Part shown: positions 8,807 through 17,362 of the stretch, piece after piece
Numbering within the stretch: the stretch's first letter is position 1
Layout: every line of letters begins with the position of its first letter
From: Adlercreutzia murintestinalis
GTDB lineage: Bacteria > Actinomycetota > Coriobacteriia > Coriobacteriales > Eggerthellaceae
Assembly (NCBI RefSeq): GCF_943192905.1
Contig: NZ_CALPCC010000005.1
Span: 50,694-114,693, forward strand
DNA: 64,000 nucleotides
Direction of reading: 5' to 3'
The notes under the pieces: generated by a model
Told to the model about the DNA's origin: nothing
Databases searched by the model: none
Seen by the model: only the letters and a program-made list of their open reading frames with translations
Translations under genes and position numbers: made by a program

Positions 8807-9420
8807 AGACGTTGTATTTGGATTGCATGCACGGCGCGCGCAAGGATTCCTTCGCGATCGGGGTAGGGCAGCTGCTCGCTCAAGAAGAGCGGCAACGCAT
8901 CGCGCAGGCGGCTGGTGTCGAGCAGACGCAGGCTGATGATTGCTGCGGGGCCGATCACCGCCATCATCATAGCGTGACTGAGGTGCGCGAGAAGATAGCT
9001 GCCAAGCAGCTCTCCGAGGCAGAGCGTGCGGCGGCGTTCGGTGTCTATGAGGTGCTCGCGCGCGCGGAGGCGAAGGCGCACAGCGTGTCCATAGATGAGG
9101 TTCATTTTCATGAGGTGGGCTCCGATGAGGCCATCACCTGGGTCTGCATCGCCTGCGCGTCGGTGCTCGCGGTGGGTGCGGAGACGATCGTGGCATCGCC
9201 GGTTTGCACGGGTTTCGGCTTCGTGGATTGCGCGCATGGTACGCTGCCGATTCCCGCACCGGCAACAGCCAATGTGCTGGAGGGTGCCCCTTCGTTTGCA
9301 GGCGATGTGGAAGGCGAGCTGACCACACCCACCGGTGCGGCTTTGGTGCGCTATTTCGCCTCGGCGTTCTGCGATAAGGCGCCTGAAGATGCTGTCTGGA
9401 TCGCGCATGTGGGTGCCTGA
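8803..9420 (+). CDS. larC: truncated, degenerate LarC-like nickel-insertion protein
   Basis: LarC cyclometallates the pincer nucleotide with nickel in a CTP-dependent step. This protein of about 205 residues retains the central LarC1 region: HEVGSDEAIT after DEVHFHE, VDCAHGTLPIPAPATANVLEG, and ELTTPTGAALVRYF, plus an upstream DHRHHH metal-binding-like run. It departs from the family in two ways. The usual N-terminal FSGISGDM signature is replaced by MHGARKDS, with the following domain shortened. The protein also stops right after the TPTGAAL helix, so the entire LarC2 half is missing. No LarC2 sequence occurs in any frame downstream; rhaD begins on the stop codon. It may be a reduced functional form or a decaying gene. 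Confidence 0.8.
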   Translation: MKTLYLDCMHGARKDSFAIGVGQLLAQEERQRIAQAAGVEQTQADDCCGADHRHHHSVTEVREKIAAKQLSEAERAAAFGVYEVLARAEAKAHSVSIDEVHFHEVGSDEAITWVCIACASVLAVGAETIVASPVCTGFGFVDCAHGTLPIPAPATANVLEGAPSFAGDVEGELTTPTGAALVRYFASAFCDKAPEDAVWIAHVGA

Positions 9421-10232
9421 TGAAGGTGGTCAAAGCTCCGTTCATGCGCCGCTTCATTCGCATGGCCGCCGATTCGTGGGAACAAGGATGGCATGAGCGC
9501 AACGGCGGTAATCTGTCGTATCGCATTCGCCACAGCGAGATCGAGCCGCTCTTCGACAAGTTGGTTCTTGGTGTGTGGCGCCCGTGCTGCGTGCATGTGC
9601 CGATGCTCGCGGGGGAGTTCTTCGCCATAACAGCGGCGGGCAGCTATTTCCGCAACATCCCCGAGGATCCTGAGCGATGCGTGGGCATCATCCAGCTGGA
9701 TGAGACGGGCACCGCCTATCGGCAGTGCTGGGGTTTCGCTGAGGGTGGCTGCCCTACCAGCGAGCTGCCCACTCATCTGTTGAACCATCAAGTGCGCACG
9801 CTCGCCTCAGGAGGAATCGACCGCGTGTTGCATCATGCGCATCCGGTCGATATCAATGCGTTGACGTTCGCGCTCCCTCTTGACAGCGAGACGTTCACGC
9901 GGCGGCTGTGGGCGACCATCAGCGAATGCGCTCTGGTCTTTCCCGATGGTGTCGGGGTGCTCGCATGGGATGTGCCGGGAAGCGTGGAGTTGGCGCTGGC
10001 TACCGCCGATCTGATGGAACGCACGCATGCGGTGGTGTGGGCGCACCATGGGATCCTCTGTGCTGGCGCCACCTTCGATGATGCGTTCGGGCTGATGCAT
10101 ACCATAGAGAAGGCGGCTGCGGTGCAAGTGCGCGTGCTGGCAATGGGCGACCCGCGCCCCGATCAGCGCATCACCGACGAGGATGTGAACCGCTTAGCGC
10201 AGTACTACGGTCTGCGCTTGAGCATTCCGTAG
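9420..10232 (+). CDS. rhaD: rhamnulose-1-phosphate aldolase (class II aldolase)
   Basis: RhaD splits L-rhamnulose 1-phosphate into dihydroxyacetone phosphate and L-lactaldehyde. The 270-residue protein aligns by eye with E. coli RhaD through WERNGGNLS-like (HERNGGNLSYRI), ITAAGSYFRNI, PTSELPTHLLNH, the zinc-ligand HHAHPVDINALT, ECALVFPDGVGVL and WAHHGILCAG segments. Class II zinc histidines and the catalytic glutamate region (PTSELP) are intact, so it is expected to be active. Its ATG shares a base with the larC-like TGA. No rhaA, rhaB or rhamnose transporter is nearby, so it is an isolated rhamnose gene placed in a nickel-cofactor operon. It converges with cydC across 36 bases, with no clear terminator between. 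Confidence 0.93.
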   Translation: MKVVKAPFMRRFIRMAADSWEQGWHERNGGNLSYRIRHSEIEPLFDKLVLGVWRPCCVHVPMLAGEFFAITAAGSYFRNIPEDPERCVGIIQLDETGTAYRQCWGFAEGGCPTSELPTHLLNHQVRTLASGGIDRVLHHAHPVDINALTFALPLDSETFTRRLWATISECALVFPDGVGVLAWDVPGSVELALATADLMERTHAVVWAHHGILCAGATFDDAFGLMHTIEKAAAVQVRVLAMGDPRPDQRITDEDVNRLAQYYGLRLSIP

Positions 10233-10268
10233 CAAGATCGCACGGTCAGGGCTGCTCCAGCGCGCGGG

Positions 10269-12008
10269 CTAGGGGGTCTCTAAGGTGATGATCCGGTCGA
10301 AGGCTGCGGTGCTGGTGGGGCTGTGGGTGATGGCGATCACCGTCTTGGTGCGAAAGGTGTTCATGATGGTGTCGAGCACCACCTGCTCGGTTGCCACATC
10401 AAGGGCCGCGAACGGTTCGTCCAAGATGATGATGGGCGCATCGGCGAGCAGCAGTCGTGCCAAGGCCAAGCGATGCGCTTCGCCGCCAGAGAGGTTGAAG
10501 GCGCCTTCCTGGATGCGGGAATCGAGGCCGTGCGGCATCTGTTCAAGACGCGCTGCCAGACCAACGCTGTGCAGGGCATCCAGCAGTTCCTGATCGGTCG
10601 CATTCGGTTTGCCGATGCGCAGGTTCTCACGCAGGGTCATGTCGAAGAGCTTGGGCTGCTGTTCCAGCACGCCAAAAGCGCGACAGCGCGCTGCTCCAAG
10701 CGTTGCGGGGTCGCTGCCGCCGACGCGCACCTTCCCCGCGCAAGGCACCACGTCCCCATAGATCAGCTTCGCTAGCGTGGTCTTGCCCGCGCCGCTCGCG
10801 CCGCACAGGGCGACCTTATGACCGAAGGGGATGGAAAGCGAGAGATGCTCGATGACCGGATGCGCCTGATCGTAGGCGAAGTCAACGTCGTGGAGTTCGA
10901 TGGCAGGATGGGCGAGCGCGGCGCCTTCCAGAGGGCGCTCGTCGATGCGCTGTTCGCAGGTCGATCCTGCTCGCGCGTGGGCGGCGCGCGTGCTTGCGGC
11001 ATTGAGGCGTTCAAGGGAGGCGCGTTGCGCCACGAAGCTCATCGCCGCATCGGGCAGGGGTGCAAGCGCCTCCATCAGAGGGAACAGGCACAAGACGAAA
11101 GCAGCGATCCAATTCGGTGCGTAGGCGGGCGCGTTCTCGGAGCCAGACGTCGCAAGCGCGCCTAGCAGCGCCGAGCCGGAAGCATCGGTGCAGAAAACGC
11201 TGCTGGCCCAGACGAGCATGCCTATCGTGCAGAGGCAGAAGAGGATCTGCGTGGCCAGGCGCATGCGCCGCTCGAAGGCGCGCAGTGATGCGCGTGCATC
11301 ATCGCGCGTGCGGAGCTGGTCGTCTATGCGATGTAGATAGTCGCCGTGGCGTCCGGAGAGCACCCAGTCGGCTATGCCGAGCACATCGTCGGTCAGCTCG
11401 TCGTAGAGGCGTTCCTGAGCGCAGGCGGCGGCCATGATGCGCGCCTTCGTCGTAAGCGCGGCGATCAGCGGCGCGACCACCGCCGCGATACTGAGCGTTG
11501 CGGCCATGAGACCGAACAGCGGCCACGACAGCGCACCGCAACCGATGAGGATGAGCGCGCTCAGCAGCCATGCGCTTACAAGCGGCAGCATCCCGCGCAG
11601 GATCAAGTCTTGCACATGCCCGATATCGTCGGTCAGCAGCGCCAGCACCTGTCCGAGCGTGGTCTGCCCCGCGCCGTCGCCCAATGCGCTCGTGCGCTGC
11701 GCGAGCACTAGGTAGAGCTTGCGGCGCATTTCGCTCATCATGCGGAACACCCAATTATGGCTCGAGAGGCGCTCCCCATAGCGCAAGAGCGGCTTTCCTA
11801 TGCCGAAGATGCGCACGAACAGGGAAGGCACATGAAGCGCGAGCACGGTCAGCGGCACTGCCGCGGCCAACGATATCATGTAGCCCGAGGTGAACATGAG
11901 CGCACAGGCGAACAGGGAAGCTGCAACGCCGAGCGCGATGGCGAGCGCGAGCACCTTTCCATAGCGGCGCAGGTAGGGGCGCACCCACGTGTCGCGAGGT
12001 TTGCTCAT
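10269..12008 (-). CDS. cydC: CydC, heterodimeric thiol/heme ABC exporter subunit for cytochrome bd assembly
   Basis: This ABC exporter half-transporter of about 578 residues has six N-terminal membrane helices (about residues 15-320) and a C-terminal ATPase. The ATPase has Walker A GASGAGKTT, signature LSGGEAHRLALARLL, Walker B IIILDEPFAALD and switch His in AITHSP. With CydD it moves thiols and modulates heme, and it is required for mature bd oxidase. ATG at 12008 overlaps the cydD stop (ATGA), so the subunits are made together; upstream in-frame ATG 12041 would lie deep within cydD. The transmembrane domain opens with YLRRYGKVLALAIALG, as in CydC. Its divergent cydAB neighbours supply the oxidase itself. 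Confidence 0.9.
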   Translation of the reverse strand: MSKPRDTWVRPYLRRYGKVLALAIALGVAASLFACALMFTSGYMISLAAAVPLTVLALHVPSLFVRIFGIGKPLLRYGERLSSHNWVFRMMSEMRRKLYLVLAQRTSALGDGAGQTTLGQVLALLTDDIGHVQDLILRGMLPLVSAWLLSALILIGCGALSWPLFGLMAATLSIAAVVAPLIAALTTKARIMAAACAQERLYDELTDDVLGIADWVLSGRHGDYLHRIDDQLRTRDDARASLRAFERRMRLATQILFCLCTIGMLVWASSVFCTDASGSALLGALATSGSENAPAYAPNWIAAFVLCLFPLMEALAPLPDAAMSFVAQRASLERLNAASTRAAHARAGSTCEQRIDERPLEGAALAHPAIELHDVDFAYDQAHPVIEHLSLSIPFGHKVALCGASGAGKTTLAKLIYGDVVPCAGKVRVGGSDPATLGAARCRAFGVLEQQPKLFDMTLRENLRIGKPNATDQELLDALHSVGLAARLEQMPHGLDSRIQEGAFNLSGGEAHRLALARLLLADAPIIILDEPFAALDVATEQVVLDTIMNTFRTKTVIAITHSPTSTAAFDRIITLETP

Positions 12009-13543
12009 AGCTCGATCACCTCGCTCACATGGGGCAGCCACGCATCGTCATGCATGGCAACGAGCACCGTTTTCCCTTCCATGAGAGGCGCTATGTGCTC
12101 GATGAGCTCTTGTGCGGTGCAGGCATCGAGATGCGCGGTCGGCTCGTCGAGCAGCCAAAGATCGCGCGTAGGGTCAAGAAGGGCGCGCGCTACCGCAACC
12201 CGGTGCGCTTGACCGCCCGAAAGCGGGCGACCCGCATCGCCGATGATGGTGTCGAGCCCGTAAGGCAGCTGGGCCACCACGTCGCTGAGACCAACGCGTG
12301 CGATGGCGTCGCGGACCTCTGCATCGTCTGCGTCGGGCCGATAGAATGCCACGTTGTCGCGCAGGCTCGCGCGGAAAAGGTATGGGGTTTGGGGGATGTA
12401 GGCAACGTGTCGCGCCCGGGCGGTGTTGCGCATTCCGCCGGAGGGAGCGAATCCGGCAATGCGAGCGAGCAGGGTGGTTTTTCCCGATCCGCTCGGGCCC
12501 ACGATGCCGATGATGCCCGGTTTTGCGAGCAGCACCTCGATCTTAGCGGTTACCCGATCGAGGCGACAAGAGAACTCTGGGGTGCGCTCGACATCGTCTG
12601 GGTGGGCGCTGCGGTGGATCAACTCTTCGATCGAGGCCAGCGCCGCCTTGCCCTCGAGCGTGGCATGGTAGTCCTCGCCGTATTCGCGGATGGGTTTGAA
12701 GAACTCCGGCACGAGCATAAGGGATGCAAGCGCCGGGAAGAAGGCCATAGTGCCCTCCACCAGGCGAAATCCCAACATGATGGCCACGCCTGCCAAGCAC
12801 AAGGTGGCGAACAGATCGAGCACGGTGGTGGAGAGCATGGCGATGCGCAGCGTCTTCATGGTCAACGCTCGGAAGCGCTCCGATACGGTGAAGATCCGCT
12901 CAGCGAATGCCCTTTCCACACCGAACGCGCGCAGGGTGCCCACACCCGAGGAGATATCGACGAAGCTTGAAGAGAGCTGCTCGAATTGCGCATAGCGCCG
13001 CTGCGCTTCGGAGCCGGCGCTCTGCCCGATGAGGCGCATCAGGAGCACCGTAAACGGATAGCACGCAAGCGCGATCAGTCCGCTCACCCAGTCCAACCAG
13101 AACAGGCACACGAGCAGAACAGCGGGTACGACCATGACGTTCGCCATCTTGGGAATGAGGATGCGAACGAGGGTTTCGATCGCATCCACCCCTTCGAGGG
13201 CATCGGCTGTGGAGGCGGCGCTGCCGTGCGCGCGCACGAGCGCAGGACCGCCCTGCCAAAGCGCCTCCAGGAAGGTGCGCCGCAGACGGTCAGCGCTGCG
13301 GCGGGCGAAGCCATCCATGAGCGCCTCTTCGCCGTTTCCCACGATGCTCCGCCCGATGAAACAGCCGGCGAACAGCGCGATCCAGCCAAGCTGCTCGTGC
13401 ATGCTCGCACCGCTCCACAGCCCAACGAGAGCCTGCGCGAGACCAATGGCCTGCCCGGCACACAGCGCTCCCAGCGCCATCGCGAACGCGCATGCGAGAG
13501 CGAGCATGCGTTTCGCTCCTTCGATCTTGAAAAGGCTCGCCAC
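12005..13543 (-). CDS. cydD: CydD, heterodimeric thiol/heme ABC exporter subunit for cytochrome bd assembly
   Basis: CydD partners CydC in the inner membrane. The 512-residue protein has six predicted helices, then Walker A GPSGSGKTT, signature LSGGQAHRVAVARALL, Walker B LWLLDEPTAHLD and switch His in AMHDD. It is somewhat shorter than the ~580-residue family norm, mainly in the loop before the ATPase domain. The start is GTG at 13543, preceded on the reverse strand by GGAAAC and, further off, AGGAG, so the start is plausible rather than certain. A candidate promoter lies about 70 bases upstream in the shared divergent region with cydA. Confidence 0.88.
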   Translation of the reverse strand: MASLFKIEGAKRMLALACAFAMALGALCAGQAIGLAQALVGLWSGASMHEQLGWIALFAGCFIGRSIVGNGEEALMDGFARRSADRLRRTFLEALWQGGPALVRAHGSAASTADALEGVDAIETLVRILIPKMANVMVVPAVLLVCLFWLDWVSGLIALACYPFTVLLMRLIGQSAGSEAQRRYAQFEQLSSSFVDISSGVGTLRAFGVERAFAERIFTVSERFRALTMKTLRIAMLSTTVLDLFATLCLAGVAIMLGFRLVEGTMAFFPALASLMLVPEFFKPIREYGEDYHATLEGKAALASIEELIHRSAHPDDVERTPEFSCRLDRVTAKIEVLLAKPGIIGIVGPSGSGKTTLLARIAGFAPSGGMRNTARARHVAYIPQTPYLFRASLRDNVAFYRPDADDAEVRDAIARVGLSDVVAQLPYGLDTIIGDAGRPLSGGQAHRVAVARALLDPTRDLWLLDEPTAHLDACTAQELIEHIAPLMEGKTVLVAMHDDAWLPHVSEVIEL

Positions 13544-13610
13544 GATGTTTCCGGTGCTCCTGTCGCCTCTCGTGCTTCGGCTTGTGCGCCTACGGCGCGT
13601 CTCTGTCAGG

Positions 13611-13640
13611 ATTCTAAAGCAACGCGCGCATGTTCTTCAA
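13611..13640 (-). promoter_or_regulatory. candidate promoter for cydDC
   Basis: On the reverse strand TTGAAG (13640-13635) and TAGAAT (13616-13611) are separated by 18 bases and point toward cydD. The two divergent cyd promoters would overlap by about their core width, so a shared regulator could act on both. Confidence 0.4.
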
Positions 13641-13649
13641 AGCGTTACG

Positions 13650-13676
13650 TTGTCGCGCCGCACGGTGCGCTACAAT
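13650..13676 (+). promoter_or_regulatory. candidate promoter for cydAB
   Basis: TACAAT at 13671-13676 is a strong -10 match, 27 bases upstream of the cydA start. The best -35 is TTGTCG at 13650-13655 with a short 15-base spacer, so it may need an activator. No Rex, Fnr or ArcA-type site was recognised. Confidence 0.4.
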
Positions 13677-13703
13677 CGGGGCAGCAAGGAAGAGGAGGGT
13701 GAG

Positions 13704-15176
13704 ATGGATCTATTCGCTGATCAAGTACTCATGTCGCGGATCCAATTCGCGTTCACGGCCGGATATCACTTCATATTCGTGCCGCTGACCATCGGCATCG
13801 GGCTGTTGATGTCCATTTTCGTGACACGGGCCCATCGTACGAAGAATCCCGAGGACGACGCGCTGGCGCGCATGTGGGTCAAGATATACACCGCATCGTT
13901 TGCCATCGGCGTGGCCACCGGCATCACCATGGAGTTCTCCTTCGGCACGAACTGGGCGAACTACTCCCGGTTCGTGGGAGATATCTTCGGTGCGCCGCTC
14001 GCCGCAGAGGCACTGTTCGCGTTCTTCTTGGAATCCATCTTCCTTGGCATCGTCATCTTCGGGCGCGGGAAGGTGCGGCCGGGCTTCTACGTGGCCTCTG
14101 CATGGCTGACGTTTGCCGGTTCAGCGCTTTCGGCGCTCTGGATCCTCATCGCCAATTCGTGGATGCAAACGCCAGCTGGCGCTGAGCTTTCCGCCGACGG
14201 CTCGCAAGCGGTCATCACCGATTTTTTCGCTGCGGCGTTCAACCCTTCCACGTTGCCTCGCTACGGTCATACCGTGCTCGCGGTGCTGGTGATGGGCGCC
14301 TTCTTCATGATGGCGGTGGCCGCGTGGTATATGCTCAAGAAAAAACATGGCAACGCGGCGCGCAAGATGCTGATGACCGGCGCTGTCGTGGGCGTGCTGT
14401 CCACGGCAGGGCTTCTAGTGTTCGCTCATGCCTCTGCGGTGGAGGTGTGGGAAGAGCAGCCTACCAAGCTTGCCATGATGGAGGGCATGTACGAGCGCGA
14501 AGTGCCCGGCCTTGCTGCGGTGGGCATCGTGGACGAGGCGGCTCAAGAGCTCACCGCGCTTTCGATTCCGGGCGGGACCAGCTTTTTGGCCACCGGCACG
14601 TGGGATACGGAGTATCCGGGTTTGAACGAGCTGGCTGCCACCGAGCAGTACGGCGATATTGTGGTCGAAGAGATGCCCGTGAACTTCGTGTTCCAGACAT
14701 ACCATCTGATGGTGGCCGGGTTCGGGCTGATCTGCTTGTGCTTGCTGCTGGCCCTCATCTTCGGGCGTAAGGGTGGCAGCATCCAGAATATGCGCTGGTT
14801 GCAGCGGCTGCTCGTCATCGCGCCCCTCTTCCCCTTCATAGCTATCCAGACTGGTTGGCTGACCGCCGAGGTGGGGCGCCAGCCCTATGTGGTCTATCCG
14901 AGCACCTCGGGTCCAGAAGGGGTATTCATGCTGACGAATACCGGCACGAGCGTCTCCGTGCAGCCTTTCGAGCTGGTCATCACGCTGGTGCTGTTCTTCG
15001 CGGTGTATCTGATGCTGTTCGTGGGCTGGGCCCGTGTGATCGGGCGCTTCATCAAGGAAGGCCCCGTGCATGATGATGCGGATGCGACTACGGTCCCCGC
15101 TGTTTCTGTGGGCGATTCGGACAACGCGGGTGCGTCTGTCGTCGAAGAGGTGGTTCTGGAAGGGGGTGAGCGGTGA
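13704..15176 (+). CDS. cydA: cytochrome bd ubiquinol/menaquinol oxidase subunit I
   Basis: CydA binds hemes b558, b595 and d and oxidises quinol while reducing oxygen to water with high affinity. The 490-residue product shows axial His22 (GYHFIFVP), His189 (RYGHTVLAV) and the b558 methionine in YHLMVAGFG. Glu102 and Glu110 (EALFAFFLES) lie on the proton/heme path. GWLTAEVGRQP is also present, although the family tryptophan after GRQP is tyrosine. The periplasmic quinol loop is the short type. ATG 13704 follows GAGGAGGGTGAG; longer in-frame starts would run back through cydD. It overlaps cydB at TGATG. A bd oxidase fits a microaerophile or an aerotolerant anaerobe. Confidence 0.95.
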   Translation: MDLFADQVLMSRIQFAFTAGYHFIFVPLTIGIGLLMSIFVTRAHRTKNPEDDALARMWVKIYTASFAIGVATGITMEFSFGTNWANYSRFVGDIFGAPLAAEALFAFFLESIFLGIVIFGRGKVRPGFYVASAWLTFAGSALSALWILIANSWMQTPAGAELSADGSQAVITDFFAAAFNPSTLPRYGHTVLAVLVMGAFFMMAVAAWYMLKKKHGNAARKMLMTGAVVGVLSTAGLLVFAHASAVEVWEEQPTKLAMMEGMYEREVPGLAAVGIVDEAAQELTALSIPGGTSFLATGTWDTEYPGLNELAATEQYGDIVVEEMPVNFVFQTYHLMVAGFGLICLCLLLALIFGRKGGSIQNMRWLQRLLVIAPLFPFIAIQTGWLTAEVGRQPYVVYPSTSGPEGVFMLTNTGTSVSVQPFELVITLVLFFAVYLMLFVGWARVIGRFIKEGPVHDDADATTVPAVSVGDSDNAGASVVEEVVLEGGER

Positions 15177-16228
15177 TGGAATTGGCAGTGCTGTGGTACT
15201 TCCTGGTGTTTTTGCTGATAGCGGGATACTTCATTCTTGATGGGTTCGATCTGGGAGCGGGCGTGCTCTATCCCTTCATCGCGAAGGATGAGCGCGAGCA
15301 GGCGATCGTGCGGCGGGCCTTGGGTCCGGTCTGGGATGGCAACGAGGTATGGCTGCTCACCGCAGGAGGCGCGCTCTTCGCGGCATTCCCTGATGCGTAC
15401 GCCACCACGTTCAGCGGGTTTTATCTGGCCATCATGCTCGTTCTGTTCGGTCTGATCGTACGTGCGGTCTCCTTCGAGTTCTGGGCGGGCGAGGGTTCAT
15501 GGCGCCCGGTGTGGAACGTGTGCTTCTTCGTGGGGTCGCTCGTGCCAGCGTTGTTGTTCGGCGTGGCGGCAGGAAATGTCATCGCGGGCATCCCTATGGA
15601 TACTGCGGGCAACTACAACGGTGTGCCGCTGCTCGGGTTGATCACTCCGTTCACGCTGCTGTGCGGCATCTTTGGCCTGGTCATGTTCATCGCAGCGGGA
15701 GCCTGCTGGCTCGCTTTGAAAGCGCCGGAGGGCTCTGCCTTGCAGGCGCGGGTAGGCGCGCTGCGTCTGCCGTTTCAGGTGGCGGCCGTGGTGCTCTTCA
15801 TCCTGCTGAGCGGGTGGGTGCTTGGCATCATGGGCACTGACGGCATGCCGGAGCACCTGTTCTTCGCGCGCTGGCTGTTGGCATTGGTGGTGCTGGCATG
15901 TCTGATCGGCGGCATCGTGCTCGATCGGCAGATGCGTTCTCGTGCTGATCTGTGGAGCTTTCTGTGCCAGAGCGTTGCAGCGGGTGCTGTTGTGTTCTTG
16001 GGCGCGTGCAGCATGTTCCCGGTGCTCGTGAACGCATCAGCCGACAGCATAGGAGAGGCCATCACGCTTGCATCTGCGGGAGCCAGCGAGCTTTCGCTTC
16101 TGTGCATGACGATCATCCTATGCATCGGATTGCCGCTGGTGCTGCTCTATCATGTGGTCATCTATCGCACGTTCCGCGGACGTGTGAGCGATGCTGACCT
16201 TGAACCGGAGACGGTAGGAGAAGGTTGA
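15176..16228 (+). CDS. cydB: cytochrome bd oxidase subunit II
   Basis: CydB is the second integral membrane subunit of the bd oxidase and has the same fold as CydA without most hemes. The 350-residue protein carries the N-terminal signature FILDGFDLGAGVLYPF, then GPVWDGNEVWLLTAGGALFAAFP, both diagnostic, and about eight to nine hydrophobic helices. ATG at 15176 overlaps the cydA stop (TGATG) and follows an AGGGGGTGAG ribosome site. Its stop overlaps the TTG start of the CapA-like gene, so that gene is probably read on the same transcript. Confidence 0.95.
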   Translation: MELAVLWYFLVFLLIAGYFILDGFDLGAGVLYPFIAKDEREQAIVRRALGPVWDGNEVWLLTAGGALFAAFPDAYATTFSGFYLAIMLVLFGLIVRAVSFEFWAGEGSWRPVWNVCFFVGSLVPALLFGVAAGNVIAGIPMDTAGNYNGVPLLGLITPFTLLCGIFGLVMFIAAGACWLALKAPEGSALQARVGALRLPFQVAAVVLFILLSGWVLGIMGTDGMPEHLFFARWLLALVVLACLIGGIVLDRQMRSRADLWSFLCQSVAAGAVVFLGACSMFPVLVNASADSIGEAITLASAGASELSLLCMTIILCIGLPLVLLYHVVIYRTFRGRVSDADLEPETVGEG

Positions 16229-17322
16229 GCGAGGTTGGCTACAACCGACTTAAGGTGCTGCTCGCGCTGGTGATCGTCGTTCAGGTGGTCGCGATCGCTG
16301 GTATCGCATGCACGCGATCGGCATCGGGCGGCACCGCAAACGATCAGCTGTCGGATGCGCCAACTGAGCACTTAGAGGTTGCCGATCAGGCTCCGGTGCC
16401 GGTGTCGTTCACGGTCACCTTCGCAGGCGATTGCACGCTGGGCACCGATGAGGCATTCGATCGCTCGACCAGCTTCAACGCGAAGTTCTCGTCGGTGGGC
16501 GACCCGGCGTGGTTTCTGGCGAACGTAGAGCCGATTTTCGCCGAGGACGATCTGACCATCGTGAACATGGAGGGCACGCTCACCGACGTCACGACGCGGC
16601 AGGATAAGACCTTCGCCTTCAAAGGCGATGCCGACTACGCGAAGGTGTTCAGCACATCGAGCGTCGAGGCAGCCAGCATGGCGAACAATCACTCCAAAGA
16701 TTACGGCGATCAGAGCTACACCGATACCATAGCGGCAGTAGAAGAGGTGGGCGTGCAGACCTTCGGCTACGATCGCATCGCGTATCGGGACGTGAAAGGC
16801 GTGAAGGTCGCGCTCATCGGCGCCTATGAGCTTGCCGAGCATGAAGGCATCGAGGCGGAGGTGACGGCCCGTATCGTCGAGGCGAAGGACGCGGGCGCGC
16901 AGGTGGTGTTGGTGTATTACCATTGGGGCATCGAGCGCGAGTACGTGCCGAATGCCACGCAGGTGAAGCTCGCGCATGCAGCCATTGATGCTGGTGCCGA
17001 CCTCGTGGTGGGCTCGCACCCGCATGTCATACAGGGTTGGGAAGTGTATAACGGGCGCTACATCGTCTACAGCCTGGGCAATTTCTGTTTCGGTGGCAAT
17101 TCGGGGCCTTCTGATATGGATTGCATGATCTTCCAACAGACGTTCACGGTGACTGGCGATGAGGTGGCTCAGAATAACGACGTAGCGTTCATCGCATGCA
17201 GCATATCGAGCGCTTCTGGGTACAACAATTACCAGCCTACGCCCGCATCAGGCTCCGAGAAAGAGCGCATCGATGCCAAGATACAGCAATCAACGGATGC
17301 CATCGCGGCGATGAACGCATGA
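16225..17322 (+). CDS. CapA-family membrane-anchored metallophosphatase-like protein
   Basis: The 365-residue product has one N-terminal hydrophobic anchor (about residues 8-28) followed by a short Ser/Gly/Thr linker and an extracellular CapA/PgsA domain. Metallophosphatase-type signatures are FAGDCTLGTD, NMEGTLTD, MANNHSKDYG, YYHWGIERE and GSHPHVIQGWEVYNG. CapA proteins take part in poly-gamma-glutamate or cell-surface polymer handling, but no capBC genes are near, so the substrate here is unknown. It starts on TTG at 16225, with AGGAG five bases before it, within the cydB stop. A trailing hydrophilic segment of about 50 residues ends the protein. Confidence 0.82.
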   Translation: MSEVGYNRLKVLLALVIVVQVVAIAGIACTRSASGGTANDQLSDAPTEHLEVADQAPVPVSFTVTFAGDCTLGTDEAFDRSTSFNAKFSSVGDPAWFLANVEPIFAEDDLTIVNMEGTLTDVTTRQDKTFAFKGDADYAKVFSTSSVEAASMANNHSKDYGDQSYTDTIAAVEEVGVQTFGYDRIAYRDVKGVKVALIGAYELAEHEGIEAEVTARIVEAKDAGAQVVLVYYHWGIEREYVPNATQVKLAHAAIDAGADLVVGSHPHVIQGWEVYNGRYIVYSLGNFCFGGNSGPSDMDCMIFQQTFTVTGDEVAQNNDVAFIACSISSASGYNNYQPTPASGSEKERIDAKIQQSTDAIAAMNA

Positions 17323-17362
17323 GGGTTATCCGGTTGAGCGGGTCGTACGCGTTGAGGCTCTC

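Noticed and set aside
9421..9700. A frameshifted LarC2 continuation after the larC-like stop
   Set aside because: The forward frames contain RhaD from the first base onward and no LarC2 sequence.
13544..13703. A Rex or Fnr site in the cyd divergent region
   Set aside because: No TTGTGAA-type or TTGAT-type dyad was found; only promoter-like boxes can be supported.
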